A program made the position numbers and the translations under genes. Positions 1 through 6,093 of a stretch of DNA of 10,162 bases are shown one piece after another. Origin of the DNA: Candidatus Thorarchaeota archaeon (lineage in GTDB: Archaea > Asgardarchaeota > Thorarchaeia > Thorarchaeales > Thorarchaeaceae). The notes under the pieces were generated by a model. The model was not told where the DNA came from, made no database searches, and saw nothing but the letters and a program-made list of their open reading frames with translations. Within the stretch, counting starts at the first letter, position 1; each line of letters begins with the position of its first letter. Location: the NCBI GenBank assembly GCA_029856425.1, contig JAHQWZ010000051.1:1-10162 (forward strand), written 5' to 3'.

Positions 1-111
1 CCAAGGATGCTTGTCAGAGTCCCAGCAGGAACACCTCACGACTATCAGAATACTGGTGACTCGGACCTTTTCCTTTTGACAATCAACTACTCGGAATTGG
101 ATAGTACCTAA
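1..111 (+). CDS. C-terminal end of a cupin-like protein (5' partial)
   Basis: Frame 1 is open from the window edge to a TAA at 109-111 and encodes the last 36 residues of a protein that begins upstream. The visible segment reads VRVPAGTPHDYQNTGDSDL and continues into a hydrophobic strand, LFLLTINY. A valine-proline-alanine-glycine-threonine-proline-histidine run followed by N-T-G is the usual second conserved motif of small cupin beta-barrels, where the His is a metal ligand and the loop leads into the last strands. Cupins range from isomerases and dioxygenases to plain ligand-binding proteins, so no reaction can be named. The reading frame is short, but the motif match is good. The start and first cupin motif are missing only because the window begins here. 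Confidence 0.6.
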   Translation, partial: PRMLVRVPAGTPHDYQNTGDSDLFLLTINYSELDST

Positions 112-370
112 ACCGGCCCCTGCTATTGAATCTCAACTCGGTCCCCCAATATGGACACAGAATCACATTCTCTAATATTTCGAGTTTCCCATAGTCGGTT
201 GCTTGGCTACGCGATGGACATCTAGAGACAGGAATCGGCAGAGTCGGTTCATAAGAGGCCTGCCGTCTTTCCAACAGTCCTTCCTACTCTGCGTATCCAG
301 CTGCTTCGAAAAGCATGTTGTCGATGCCCCAGCGCTCTATTTATCAGTTCTTAACCTCTGACAGCATCTA
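112..370. other. Intergenic region, no gene seen
   Basis: This 259-base stretch lies between the cupin-like stop codon and the acetyltransferase start. Neither strand carries a reading frame I would call a gene. The only feature I can support is the TATA-like element of the downstream gene near 336-345. Confidence 0.5.
336..345 (+). promoter_or_regulatory. TATA-like element of the GNAT gene
   Basis: TCTATTTATC is centred about 30 nt before the ATG at 371. Archaeal transcription usually starts about 25 nt downstream of the TATA centre, which places the start of the RNA within a few bases of the ATG and implies a leaderless or nearly leaderless message. No SD sequence precedes this ATG, which agrees. 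Confidence 0.4.
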
Positions 371-1459
371 ATGGACTTAGACAAGATTCAATCTTTTCAA
401 TCAGGTGATGAAGAAGAGATAGTCAGAGTTTTTGAAGCAGCCTTTGGCAAGGCTGATTACTACTTCCCGCGAAGTGTTTCATCTTGGTTCTGGAGATATG
501 TGCAAAGACCTGGATTTGATCCCGAGTCTATCCTAATGATTCGAAAGGAAAACACATTGGTTGCCGCATTATCAATGACTTATGGAACAATGATGGTCAA
601 TAGCAAACCGAGGAAGATTGCCCTGATTGATGATGTTTCTACTAACCCCCAATGGCAGAAACAGGGATTTGCCACAGCACTTCTGAAGCATGCGATTGTT
701 CGTGCTGAAGAAGTGGGTTGCTTGGGGATTCACCTTAGCGCTGATCCAGAGGGGTCAGCCATTCGAATATACAAGAATGTTGGTTTTGAAGTAGTTACCT
801 TCTGCGTTAATATGCTGAGTGTTCTCAAACATAGACGTGCAGCAAGACTCGGAAAACGGCACCAAGCTGTTCCTTTACTGGCACTGAGCCTCCTGGATGT
901 CTACAAACGTGCACGTATTGACAAGAGTCTTTGTCAGGTCGAAATCGTTGAGGGGCGCACAGCTGGCGATGTCGCATTACGTGCCCAAAATGAGTTTGAG
1001 CTTCCCAATGGGACACTTCTGCTAGATGCTGAGTATGTTAGGTGGATGACAGACCAAAGACCTGATGGAGCGCTTGAGGTGGCATCTATCACCAAGGATA
1101 ATGAGTTCTCTGGGATGCTTACAGTATCATCCTCAGATTTCTATGGACCTAGTAATAGAGATAGGATGGCTGTGATTGGCAACCTGACCCTCAGTGAATC
1201 AATGCAAACCAAGAATGCAATCGCAGCAGCTCTCCATAGTGTCAAAGGAACAGCTAAGAATATACTGGACTGCCCAATGGTTAGCATGTTCGTTGACCAG
1301 CGGGATGAACCCCTCAGACATGCGTGCAAGAAGGCTGGATTCATGGAGATTGGCAAATCCGCTTCCATGTTTCATCCTCTCAATAAGCCTGAAAATCTAG
1401 ATGAGATTAGAGAAGGAGTCTGGAGTCAGCCAGTTGAGACCACATTCTCGAATCCATGA
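371..1459 (+). CDS. GNAT-family N-acetyltransferase with a second GNAT-like half
   Basis: Predicted cytosolic acetyl-CoA-dependent acyltransferase of 362 residues. The N-terminal half (about 1-150) has the GNAT order: an aromatic helix region with W39-F-W-R-Y, a central strand IALIDDVST near 83-91, then the acetyl-CoA pyrophosphate loop Q95-W-Q-K-Q-G-F-A and its helix. It ends with IYKNVGF near 133-139, the usual last helix and strand. About 320-337 repeats the pattern as ACKKAGFMEIG without a clear CoA loop, so the C-terminal half looks like a degenerate second GNAT fold. Single-domain GNATs are about 150-180 residues, so this is a long, two-lobed member, as in Eis-like or MshD-like enzymes, though no closer kinship is claimed. 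The ATG at 371 is the first in-frame start after the TATA-like element. The substrate cannot be read from sequence. Confidence 0.8.
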   Translation: MDLDKIQSFQSGDEEEIVRVFEAAFGKADYYFPRSVSSWFWRYVQRPGFDPESILMIRKENTLVAALSMTYGTMMVNSKPRKIALIDDVSTNPQWQKQGFATALLKHAIVRAEEVGCLGIHLSADPEGSAIRIYKNVGFEVVTFCVNMLSVLKHRRAARLGKRHQAVPLLALSLLDVYKRARIDKSLCQVEIVEGRTAGDVALRAQNEFELPNGTLLLDAEYVRWMTDQRPDGALEVASITKDNEFSGMLTVSSSDFYGPSNRDRMAVIGNLTLSESMQTKNAIAAALHSVKGTAKNILDCPMVSMFVDQRDEPLRHACKKAGFMEIGKSASMFHPLNKPENLDEIREGVWSQPVETTFSNP

Positions 1460-1489
1460 GCCTAATATTGGACGCATCGTCTAGTTTTT

Positions 1490-1498
1490 CTATTATAG
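1490..1498 (+). promoter_or_regulatory. TATA-like element of the DinB-fold gene
   Basis: CTATTATAG, preceded by a run of five T, is centred about 34 nt before the ATG at 1528 and predicts RNA starting near 1520. The T-run at 1485-1489 could also help end transcription of the upstream acetyltransferase gene. Confidence 0.4.
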
Positions 1499-1527
1499 AT
1501 ACGTGTGAGTGGGCGGGATGATTCCAA

Positions 1528-1983
1528 ATGCTTCATGGATTTTTGAGTGCTGCACTAAAACGTCATCTTGACGAAACACAGCCTATATTCAATCAAATAG
1601 TCGATGAGGACCTCACAAAGGTTCCAATCAAAGACGGTAGGCCCCTAGGCGAAGTCCTACTTCACATGCTCAGATCCTTGGACTTCTATCTAACAGGCCT
1701 TGCAAAGCATGAATGGGTCCCTCTGTCCTATTCAATTGAAGAATACAAAGATGTTGAAGACCTGAAGGCACTGACTCACGAAGTCTTTGATAGAGCGCGC
1801 GAATATTTGGATCAGTTAAACGATGGAGATCTCGAGACGTCTACCAGTTCGTTCAACCGTCCTGCAACGGCTGCAGAGATTCTTCTAGAAGCGATTGAGC
1901 ACTCTATCCATCATCGCGGCCAGCTAACAGTCTATTATCGCCTGCTCGGAATCGATGTGCCTGAAATACCTTATATCATCTAA
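1528..1983 (+). CDS. DinB-family four-helix metalloprotein
   Basis: A 151-residue, mostly helical protein. The DinB/YfiT fold is a four-helix bundle that binds a divalent metal through three histidines. Here the candidates are H46 in LLHMLRSLDFYL and H125 and H129 in EHSIHHRGQLTVYY; the C-terminal H-x3-H-R-G-Q pattern followed by YRLLGIDVP is the family hallmark. Length matches the family (about 150-170). Members include DNA-damage-induced proteins of unknown role and thiol-dependent transferases such as bacillithiol S-transferases and mycothiol maleylpyruvate isomerase, so the reaction is open. An in-frame TGA at 1519 and the absence of another start between it and 1528 fix the ATG. The gene has its own TATA-like element 68 nt after the acetyltransferase and ends 11 nt before the opposing membrane-protein gene. 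Confidence 0.8.
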   Translation: MLHGFLSAALKRHLDETQPIFNQIVDEDLTKVPIKDGRPLGEVLLHMLRSLDFYLTGLAKHEWVPLSYSIEEYKDVEDLKALTHEVFDRAREYLDQLNDGDLETSTSSFNRPATAAEILLEAIEHSIHHRGQLTVYYRLLGIDVPEIPYII

Positions 1984-1994
1984 GGACCCAATAA

Positions 1995-2810
1995 TCAATC
2001 CTTTGCAAGAGAGGCGGGAAGACTCTCACCAAACACAGGCTTTGTTTCAAAGGCCATTGGAATGTCTGGATTGTATCTTGGCTCGTTCATGACAAGCCTA
2101 GCAATGATCTCCTCTCCCTCATTGAATTTACCCCTCATTGTCATCTCAAGGACTGGGCTATAAACGATAAAGGGTGCAAATACTGCAATCATCATATATC
2201 TGAATGGCCATAGGTGGTAGTCAAACGTAGGATCCAAGACAATCTGGTACAGCTTAAATCCAATCTCAATCAAGCCCCATCCAAAGGCAAGCAAGAGAAG
2301 GCCTTGTCGAATATGTTTCAGTCGCATGAAGAGGCCAAACGTTTCATCCTTCCAATCGTCATATTGGACATTTTCCAAGGGATAGTCTGAGACTCCGCCC
2401 TTTCTGGATACAATTAATGAGATTTTCCCAATGAATTCCATGTTCTTTTTTCCCATAATGACTATTGTCCGAAAACGTCTTTTTACGAACCCTCCGATTG
2501 TCACAATTGAGAACACAATCATCACAACAGACCAGACCACAGCAAAGACTGTCATTACTATGGCCACAACGATGAGACATAGGAGTTCGCCTCCGCCGCC
2601 ACTCCCACAATCGCCACAATTTGAACCTTCAATATGTGTGTAAATCTCGGACTTCACTGTGACAGTACCAGTTTCTTTTGTATGGACGGAACTGGTTCCC
2701 GGATGTATTCCCATAATGGAGTAAATTCCATCCTTCACGGAACTTCCTGAAGCACCATAGACACGCATTACCGCGAGTTTGGAAGCTTCTGGCTTCTCTT
2801 CTGACTCCAA
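1995..2810 (-). CDS. Unrecognised membrane protein with a CGDC-glycine motif
   Basis: I do not recognise a family. From the TTG at 2810 the product has 271 residues: a soluble N-terminus of about 64, then C65-G-D-C68-G-S-G-G-G-G directly before a long hydrophobic stretch at about 75-109. That stretch could be one long helix or a tight hairpin. A basic segment (VKRRFR) follows, then a soluble loop of about 55 residues, two more membrane helices near 169-191 and 202-224, and a soluble C-terminal tail. The two cysteines could bind metal or form a disulphide. A frame starting at TTG 2816 is also open, but the SD-like AGGGGTGA at 2817-2824 abuts that codon and sits six bases from TTG 2810, so the latter is preferred; ATG 2768 is a further alternative. 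The neighbouring minus-strand gene is another anonymous membrane protein, so the two may work together. Confidence 0.65.
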   Translation of the reverse strand: MESEEKPEASKLAVMRVYGASGSSVKDGIYSIMGIHPGTSSVHTKETGTVTVKSEIYTHIEGSNCGDCGSGGGGELLCLIVVAIVMTVFAVVWSVVMIVFSIVTIGGFVKRRFRTIVIMGKKNMEFIGKISLIVSRKGGVSDYPLENVQYDDWKDETFGLFMRLKHIRQGLLLLAFGWGLIEIGFKLYQIVLDPTFDYHLWPFRYMMIAVFAPFIVYSPVLEMTMRGKFNEGEEIIARLVMNEPRYNPDIPMAFETKPVFGESLPASLAKD

Positions 2811-2816
2811 ACTCAA

Positions 2817-2824
2817 TCACCCCT
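2817..2824 (-). promoter_or_regulatory. SD site that decides a TTG start
   Basis: On the minus strand this reads AGGGGTGA, one mismatch from the archaeal consensus GGAGGTGA. It touches TTG 2816 but lies six bases from TTG 2810, a normal spacing, so it favours the second TTG. Confidence 0.4.
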
Positions 2825-2851
2825 AAACGCAATAGACATTTTGTACTGCAT

Positions 2852-2861
2852 CCTTATTTGT
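2852..2861 (-). promoter_or_regulatory. TATA-like element of the CGDC membrane-protein gene
   Basis: ACAAATAAGG on the minus strand predicts RNA starting near 2831, just ahead of the SD site at 2817-2824. This suggests the gene is transcribed from its own promoter rather than only by read-through from the membrane-protein gene upstream. Confidence 0.3.
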
Positions 2862-2906
2862 GCTGCCCAATGTCTATGATTGTTTGAATCCGGCTTTTTG
2901 ATACCA

Positions 2907-3707
2907 TTATTCAGGTTGAGCTAGTTTCTTTCTCCATGCCTTCTCTATCTTCTTCTCTCTGTTGTAGTGTCCCATCTCACCTCTCGTTGGACTTGGATTG
3001 CCACTATATACAACATATCCCTCAAAGAGCAGCAAAATAGTCGCTGGAATGAATCCAGTGAGGTCGCCAGCAACGATAAGTCCTATTATGCCAACTATTA
3101 TTGAGGTAATCACGGTCCAAAAGCCTGCAAAGAAGAAGAACCACTTTCTCTTGGGAGGTGGGGTCTTTAGGAAGGTCACATAATCAATCTTGATTGTGGG
3201 TTCGTAGTACTGGTCTCTGCACATTCCTAGGAGTCGTATTCCAAGCACCATTCCAGCAATCACCCTTCCTAGGGGGTAAAAGAAAGCCACAACGCCCATG
3301 ACACAAATAAATCGAAAGACAACCTGCCAGATATCAGTCATAGTCCACGTGAGAATACTACTCCATATGAGGGGAGTTTGAAGAAGCCACAGATAGACAA
3401 CAAGAGGCACCAGCCCTATGAGAGTCATGACAGCAAGCGAAGGTCCCAGTCGGTATGTTCTACCCCTACTGACCTCAAAGAGAATATCTCTTGCCTCAGC
3501 TGCCACAATGATCTCGTCATCATCAGGCTGAGGCTCTCTTTTTATTTGACGTACTAATTTCCAGAAGTATTTCCTTGTGTCATCGGACACATCTTCTGGG
3601 TCTTGTCTGACTTCATCACGAATCCGTTCGAGTTCCTGCCGCCTTTCAGTCATATCAACGCACGTCAAATCTAAGGATATACCTCCCACATGAATCCTCT
3701 TGCTCAC
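2907..3707 (-). CDS. Unrecognised multi-pass membrane protein
   Basis: No family recognised. The 266-residue frame begins at GTG 3707. It has a charged, helical cytosol-like N-terminus (about 20-80, rich in E, R, D), then hydrophobic segments near 90-110, 125-158 (long enough for one or two helices), 189-213 and 215-235, so four or five membrane passes. A proline- and lysine-rich loop, TPPPKRK, sits before the third, and the tail is strongly basic (REKKIEKAWRKK). No catalytic motif stands out. The start is uncertain: GTG 3707 has no SD, and the minus-strand TATA-like element at 3716-3724 would start RNA near 3695. GTG 3689 (codon 7), TTG 3668 (codon 14, after GGGAGGT) or ATG 3653 (codon 19) are alternatives. 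The next minus-strand gene, 96 nt downstream, is also an anonymous membrane protein. Confidence 0.65.
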   Translation of the reverse strand: MSKRIHVGGISLDLTCVDMTERRQELERIRDEVRQDPEDVSDDTRKYFWKLVRQIKREPQPDDDEIIVAAEARDILFEVSRGRTYRLGPSLAVMTLIGLVPLVVYLWLLQTPLIWSSILTWTMTDIWQVVFRFICVMGVVAFFYPLGRVIAGMVLGIRLLGMCRDQYYEPTIKIDYVTFLKTPPPKRKWFFFFAGFWTVITSIIVGIIGLIVAGDLTGFIPATILLLFEGYVVYSGNPSPTRGEMGHYNREKKIEKAWRKKLAQPE

Positions 3708-3715
3708 AAGAGTAG

Positions 3716-3724
3716 TCTAAAAGG
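3716..3724. promoter_or_regulatory. Possible shared TATA element of a divergent pair
   Basis: TCTAAAAGG (CCTTTTAGA on the other strand) is the only A/T-rich element between the divergent membrane-protein and flavin-reductase-like genes. Rightward it predicts RNA from about 3746, 16 nt before ATG 3762. Leftward it predicts RNA from about 3695. One element may serve both genes, but neither direction is proven. Confidence 0.3.
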
Positions 3725-3761
3725 TGCTGTCAGGTCCAGTAACACAAGCGAGTTGTAGGAC

Positions 3762-4325
3762 ATGACTAAGATAGAGATCAATCCTGGAGTAGCTCCATTT
3801 CCAAAGCCAATCATTCTAGTTGGTGCCATGGTTGAGGGGAATCCTAACTTCATCACAGTGGCATGGTTCAACCGAGTGAATGGGACTCCAAACATATGGG
3901 GGCTTGCAATGGGCAAGAAGCATTACACCCTCGAGGGCATTCGAAAGAACGGCAAGTTCAGTGTCAATTTTCCAAGCGTCGAACTTGTGGAAAAGACTGA
4001 CTTCTGTGGAATCTACTCCGGAAGAGAGGTTGACAAATCGAATACTTTCGAAGTCTTCTATGGAGAACTGGGAGATGTTCCTATGATCAAGGAATGTCCG
4101 GTGACTGCAGAATGTTCAGTCCATGAGATCATAGAACTTCCCAAGACGGCATTAGTTTTGGGAGAAGTGAGGCATGCATACAGCGAAGAACGTTTCATGA
4201 CGGATGGTGCGCTTGATGCGAGAAAGACTAGACCCTTCGTCTTCATTCGGCCCGGTGACCAATATTGGTCACTTGGTGATGCAATTGGAGATGCTTGGTC
4301 CATAGGCAAGGTACACAAGGAATAA
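3762..4325 (+). CDS. Flavin-reductase-like FMN-binding split-barrel protein (flavoredoxin type)
   Basis: A 187-residue protein of the flavin reductase-like domain family, cytosolic, expected to bind FMN in a dimeric split beta-barrel. Family landmarks in order are the N-terminal proline-rich strand (PFPKPIILVGA, 12-22), N29-F-I-T-V-A-W, the segment NIWGLAMGKKHYTLEGIRK (44-62), then F66-S-V-N-F-P and D80-F-C-G-I-Y-S-G-R-E-V-D-K. The last two blocks match the family pattern of F-x-V-N-x-P followed by SG-x3-DK. Archaeal and clostridial relatives include flavoredoxins and small flavoproteins that pass electrons, as well as NAD(P)H:flavin oxidoreductases; the sequence does not say which. The ATG at 3762 is used because it follows the candidate promoter, though no good SD is present. 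No partner monooxygenase lies nearby. Confidence 0.8.
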   Translation: MTKIEINPGVAPFPKPIILVGAMVEGNPNFITVAWFNRVNGTPNIWGLAMGKKHYTLEGIRKNGKFSVNFPSVELVEKTDFCGIYSGREVDKSNTFEVFYGELGDVPMIKECPVTAECSVHEIIELPKTALVLGEVRHAYSEERFMTDGALDARKTRPFVFIRPGDQYWSLGDAIGDAWSIGKVHKE

Positions 4326-4370
4326 TCCTGATGGTATCTATTAAGGCATGAAGCTGCAGTGGTCTTGTGT

Positions 4371-4379
4371 CTTATATTC
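4371..4379 (+). promoter_or_regulatory. TATA-like element of the small membrane-protein gene
   Basis: CTTATATTC is centred about 25 nt before ATG 4400, the exact spacing for a leaderless message. It lies inside the longer frame that would start at GTG 4367, which argues against that upstream start. Confidence 0.4.
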
Positions 4380-4399
4380 AACAAGGCCGTCTGAAATCT

Positions 4400-4573
4400 A
4401 TGGCAGATTGGAAACGCTACTTCTTTACCGGCCTTCTAGTGGTCGGAGTCATTTTTCTATCCATGGAGGTTATTGAACTGATAACAGGCATCCCCTATTT
4501 TGGTGGCTATGGCATCTTGGGCTGGCCCTGTTTCCTGGGGTGGATCGCCGAAAGGGAGAGAGGTCGAAACTAA
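4400..4573 (+). CDS. Small (57-residue) membrane protein
   Basis: No family recognised. The product begins MADWKRYFF and has a hydrophobic helix (about 8-31, interrupted by E25 and E28), a short GIPYFGGYG turn, a second hydrophobic stretch (GILGWPCFLGW), and a charged tail, ERERGRN. It could cross the membrane once or twice. The frame is open from GTG 4367, which would add 11 residues, but the TATA-like element at 4371-4379 puts RNA starting at ATG 4400, so the shorter form is chosen. It follows the flavin-reductase-like gene on the same strand after 74 nt. Its TAA (4571-4573) directly abuts the stop of the opposing SnoaL-like gene. A chance reading frame cannot be fully excluded. Confidence 0.5.
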   Translation: MADWKRYFFTGLLVVGVIFLSMEVIELITGIPYFGGYGILGWPCFLGWIAERERGRN

Positions 4574-5053
4574 CTAGTTCTCTCCTCCCTTCCCGAAGTG
4601 TTTGCTCAGCTCCCAGAATGGCGGTACAAGTCCTAACTCTGTGAACATATCGTAGAAGCAAAACGCTCCCCATCGGTCCACCACTTTTCCCTCTGGACTG
4701 ATATAGAGAATGGTGGCACCCTCATACTCGAACTCCTTCAGAGTTGGTTCAAAACCCCAAGCGTTTCCCCTGTGTGTTGCTTTCCCCTTGTAACGTATCC
4801 AGACTTTCTCTTCGCTGCCGATGAGGTCTACTATTTCGTATTTCAGGTCAGGAAAAACAGACCTGAAGTACTCTATTTCGTGCTTAATTTGGTCAGGACC
4901 AACTGCATCTATTGACACCCAACTTGGATTGTAGTCTTTGTCAATTAGGTCATCAGCCAGGGCGAGGTCCGGCTTACTCCACATCTCTAGGAACCACCTT
5001 CTCCCTATTTCCTCGTTCCTCTGTTTCAACTCATCACCAGCCTTGAGCGTCAA
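4574..5053 (-). CDS. SnoaL-like / ester-cyclase-type NTF2-fold protein
   Basis: A 159-residue cytosolic protein with the cone-shaped NTF2-like fold of the SnoaL family. Family landmarks are an N-terminal helix (RRWFLEMWSKPDLALADDLI), a central helix ending FRSVFPDLKYEIVDLIGSEE, the strand VWIRYKGKATHRGNAWGFEPT with the conserved H-x-G and G-x-x-PT, and the strand VVDRWGAFCFYDMFTELGLVPP with the usual W and L-G-L. The length suits the family. Members include polyketide cyclases and many uncharacterised hydrolase-like or binding proteins found in gene clusters of all kinds, so the role is unknown. The frame starts at TTG 5053. A second TTG at 5029, preceded by GGTGAT, is a reasonable alternative. 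It is divergent from the NIPSNAP-like gene across a promoter region with palindromes. Confidence 0.75.
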   Translation of the reverse strand: MTLKAGDELKQRNEEIGRRWFLEMWSKPDLALADDLIDKDYNPSWVSIDAVGPDQIKHEIEYFRSVFPDLKYEIVDLIGSEEKVWIRYKGKATHRGNAWGFEPTLKEFEYEGATILYISPEGKVVDRWGAFCFYDMFTELGLVPPFWELSKHFGKGGEN

Positions 5054-5103
5054 TATTCGACTTCGTGATATTTCAACTCATTCGCCCGGGCATGAAACAG
5101 GAA

Positions 5104-5113
5104 CGTATTTAAG
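5104..5113. promoter_or_regulatory. Near-symmetric TATA element between divergent genes
   Basis: GTATTTAAGT has a good TATA core on both strands. Rightward it predicts RNA from about 5135, ten bases before ATG 5145. Leftward it predicts RNA from about 5083 for the SnoaL-like gene. The purine-rich bases to its left (GGAAC) suit a BRE and favour the rightward direction. Confidence 0.45.
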
Positions 5114-5128
5114 TAGTTAACTATAGTT
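5114..5128. repeat. Alternating inverted half-sites TAGTT-AACTA-TAGTT
   Basis: Two perfect 10-bp palindromes overlap here: TAGTTAACTA (5114-5123) and AACTATAGTT (5119-5128). They share the central AACTA. They lie between the TATA core and the predicted RNA start of the NIPSNAP-like gene, where a bound repressor would block RNA polymerase. An A/T-rich second TATA is the plain alternative. Confidence 0.4.
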
Positions 5129-5144
5129 TATTCCAGTGGTTACA

Positions 5145-5450
5145 ATGGCAATCTACATGCTATATCGGACAAAATCGAAAGACGAGAAAAGTGGTGAACT
5201 CAACGAACTGAGAGAAGAGTTCGAGGGAATCTACAAGAAATACAAAGTGAACATCATTGGTTTCTGGGAAACTGCTGATGATCCAAGTGAGGTCTACTAT
5301 ATCTCAAAGTACGAGGATGAAGCTGACTACAAGAGTACGACTGACCAACTGCGTAGTGATGAGCGCTATGCGGAGCTGACCAAGAAACTTGAAGAGGTTC
5401 GCTTAGACTTTCAAGCTGTCAAATTGACCCCTCTATGGATTCCAGAGTGA
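5145..5450 (+). CDS. NIPSNAP-like dimeric alpha/beta-barrel protein
   Basis: A 101-residue protein with the ferredoxin-like layout of NIPSNAP/dimeric alpha-beta barrel proteins. It has a first strand (AIYMLYRTK), a helix rich in E and K (LNELREEFEGIYKKY), and a strand with G-F-W-E-T then D-D-P-S-E-V-Y-Y-I, followed by YEDEADYK. A second helix with DERYAELTKKLEEVR comes next, and the ending is KLTPLWIPE. The block GFWET with acidic residues and V-YYI, and the closing L-x-P-L-W-x-P, are the pattern I associate with NIPSNAP domains. Length (about 100) agrees. These proteins are small homodimers of mostly unknown function, some of them monooxygenase-like. The frame is also open from GTG 5136, three codons upstream; ATG 5145 is preferred because RNA is expected to start near 5135. 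Confidence 0.7.
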   Translation: MAIYMLYRTKSKDEKSGELNELREEFEGIYKKYKVNIIGFWETADDPSEVYYISKYEDEADYKSTTDQLRSDERYAELTKKLEEVRLDFQAVKLTPLWIPE

Positions 5451-5570
5451 ACTGAAATCAAAGGCTAAAGGTCCAATCAGAATGGACTAGCCCATATGCT
5501 CGAGCAATTTAGTTGGAATGCTGTGCAACAACAGGCCGCATATGGTCAATAAATTCGGAGAATCCGCCAT

Positions 5571-5580
5571 ATCTTTATCC
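5571..5580 (+). promoter_or_regulatory. TATA-like element of the cytosine deaminase gene
   Basis: ATCTTTATCC predicts RNA starting near 5601-5603, right at GTG 5604 and ten bases before ATG 5613. Just ahead of it CGGA-GAA-TCCG (5556-5566) forms a short inverted repeat that could be a regulator or BRE-region site. Confidence 0.35.
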
Positions 5581-5612
5581 TACCAACCCACCAATCAAAA
5601 GGCGTGGTTCCA

Positions 5613-6086
5613 ATGGAGATAAAGATACCATCTGAAGAAGAGATGAAACGATTCATGGCCAAAGCCATGGTTGAGGCTCAGATCGGACTAGCCACAGGAG
5701 GAATCCCAATTGGATCCGTCCTTGTAATAGATGGCAAAATTGTTGGTAGAGGTCATAATCAACGAATGCAGAAAGGTAGCGCAATTCTCCATGCTGAAAT
5801 GGACGCCATTGAGAATGCAGGTCGTCTCTCTCCTTCTGAATACAGTAAAGCAACTCTGTACTCTACACTCTCACCATGTGACATGTGCAGTGGTGCCGCA
5901 TTGCTTTACGGAATCCCTGTGATAATAGTCGGAGAGAATAAGACCTTTCAAGGTCCAGAAGACTACGTACGAAGTCGCGGAGTTCACGTTGTTGTGCTGC
6001 AGGATGAACGTTGCATTGAGATGATGGAAGAGTTTACCAAGGACAATCCAGGAATTTGGAACGAGGACATTGGAGAAAAGGACTGA
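5613..6086 (+). CDS. Cytosine deaminase, yeast Fcy1 type
   Basis: Zinc-dependent deaminase of the CDA fold, predicted to convert cytosine to uracil and ammonia in the cytosol. From ATG 5613 it has 157 residues, the length of yeast Fcy1 (158). The zinc site is complete: H60-A-E62 supplies a ligand and the proton-shuttling Glu, and P-C89-D-M-C92 the two Cys ligands. The resemblance to Fcy1, recalled from memory, is strong along the whole chain: GGIPIGS, GRGHNQRMQKGSA, LYSTLSPCDMCSGA, YGIP, VVVLQDERC and the C-terminal WNEDIGE. N49, F112, W149 and D152 match Fcy1 residues that hold the pyrimidine and close its pocket. This sets it apart from guanine deaminases and tRNA adenosine deaminase TadA, which share only the zinc motifs. 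GTG 5604 adds three residues and is a possible start. It converges on the dihydropyrimidinase gene with a 7-nt gap, consistent with feeding uracil to that pathway. Confidence 0.85.
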   Translation: MEIKIPSEEEMKRFMAKAMVEAQIGLATGGIPIGSVLVIDGKIVGRGHNQRMQKGSAILHAEMDAIENAGRLSPSEYSKATLYSTLSPCDMCSGAALLYGIPVIIVGENKTFQGPEDYVRSRGVHVVVLQDERCIEMMEEFTKDNPGIWNEDIGEKD

Positions 6087-6093
6087 CTCCTTC

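Noticed and set aside
83..274. Minus-strand 63-residue frame containing ILCPYWGTEL, reminiscent of a zinc-ribbon half
   Set aside because: Only one Cys is present where a ribbon needs C-x2-C pairs, the rest has no pattern, and the frame overlaps the end of the cupin-like gene on the other strand.
1471..1489. GACG-CAT-CGTC hairpin followed by a T-run as an intrinsic terminator
   Set aside because: The stem has only four base pairs, and the T-run is as easily explained as part of the DinB-gene promoter; archaea seldom need a hairpin.
3762..4325. Flavin-reductase-like protein as RutF of a Rut uracil-degradation pathway
   Set aside because: No RutA-type monooxygenase or other Rut gene is present, the ring-opening enzyme seen is of the reductive pathway, and the protein looks closer to flavoredoxins.
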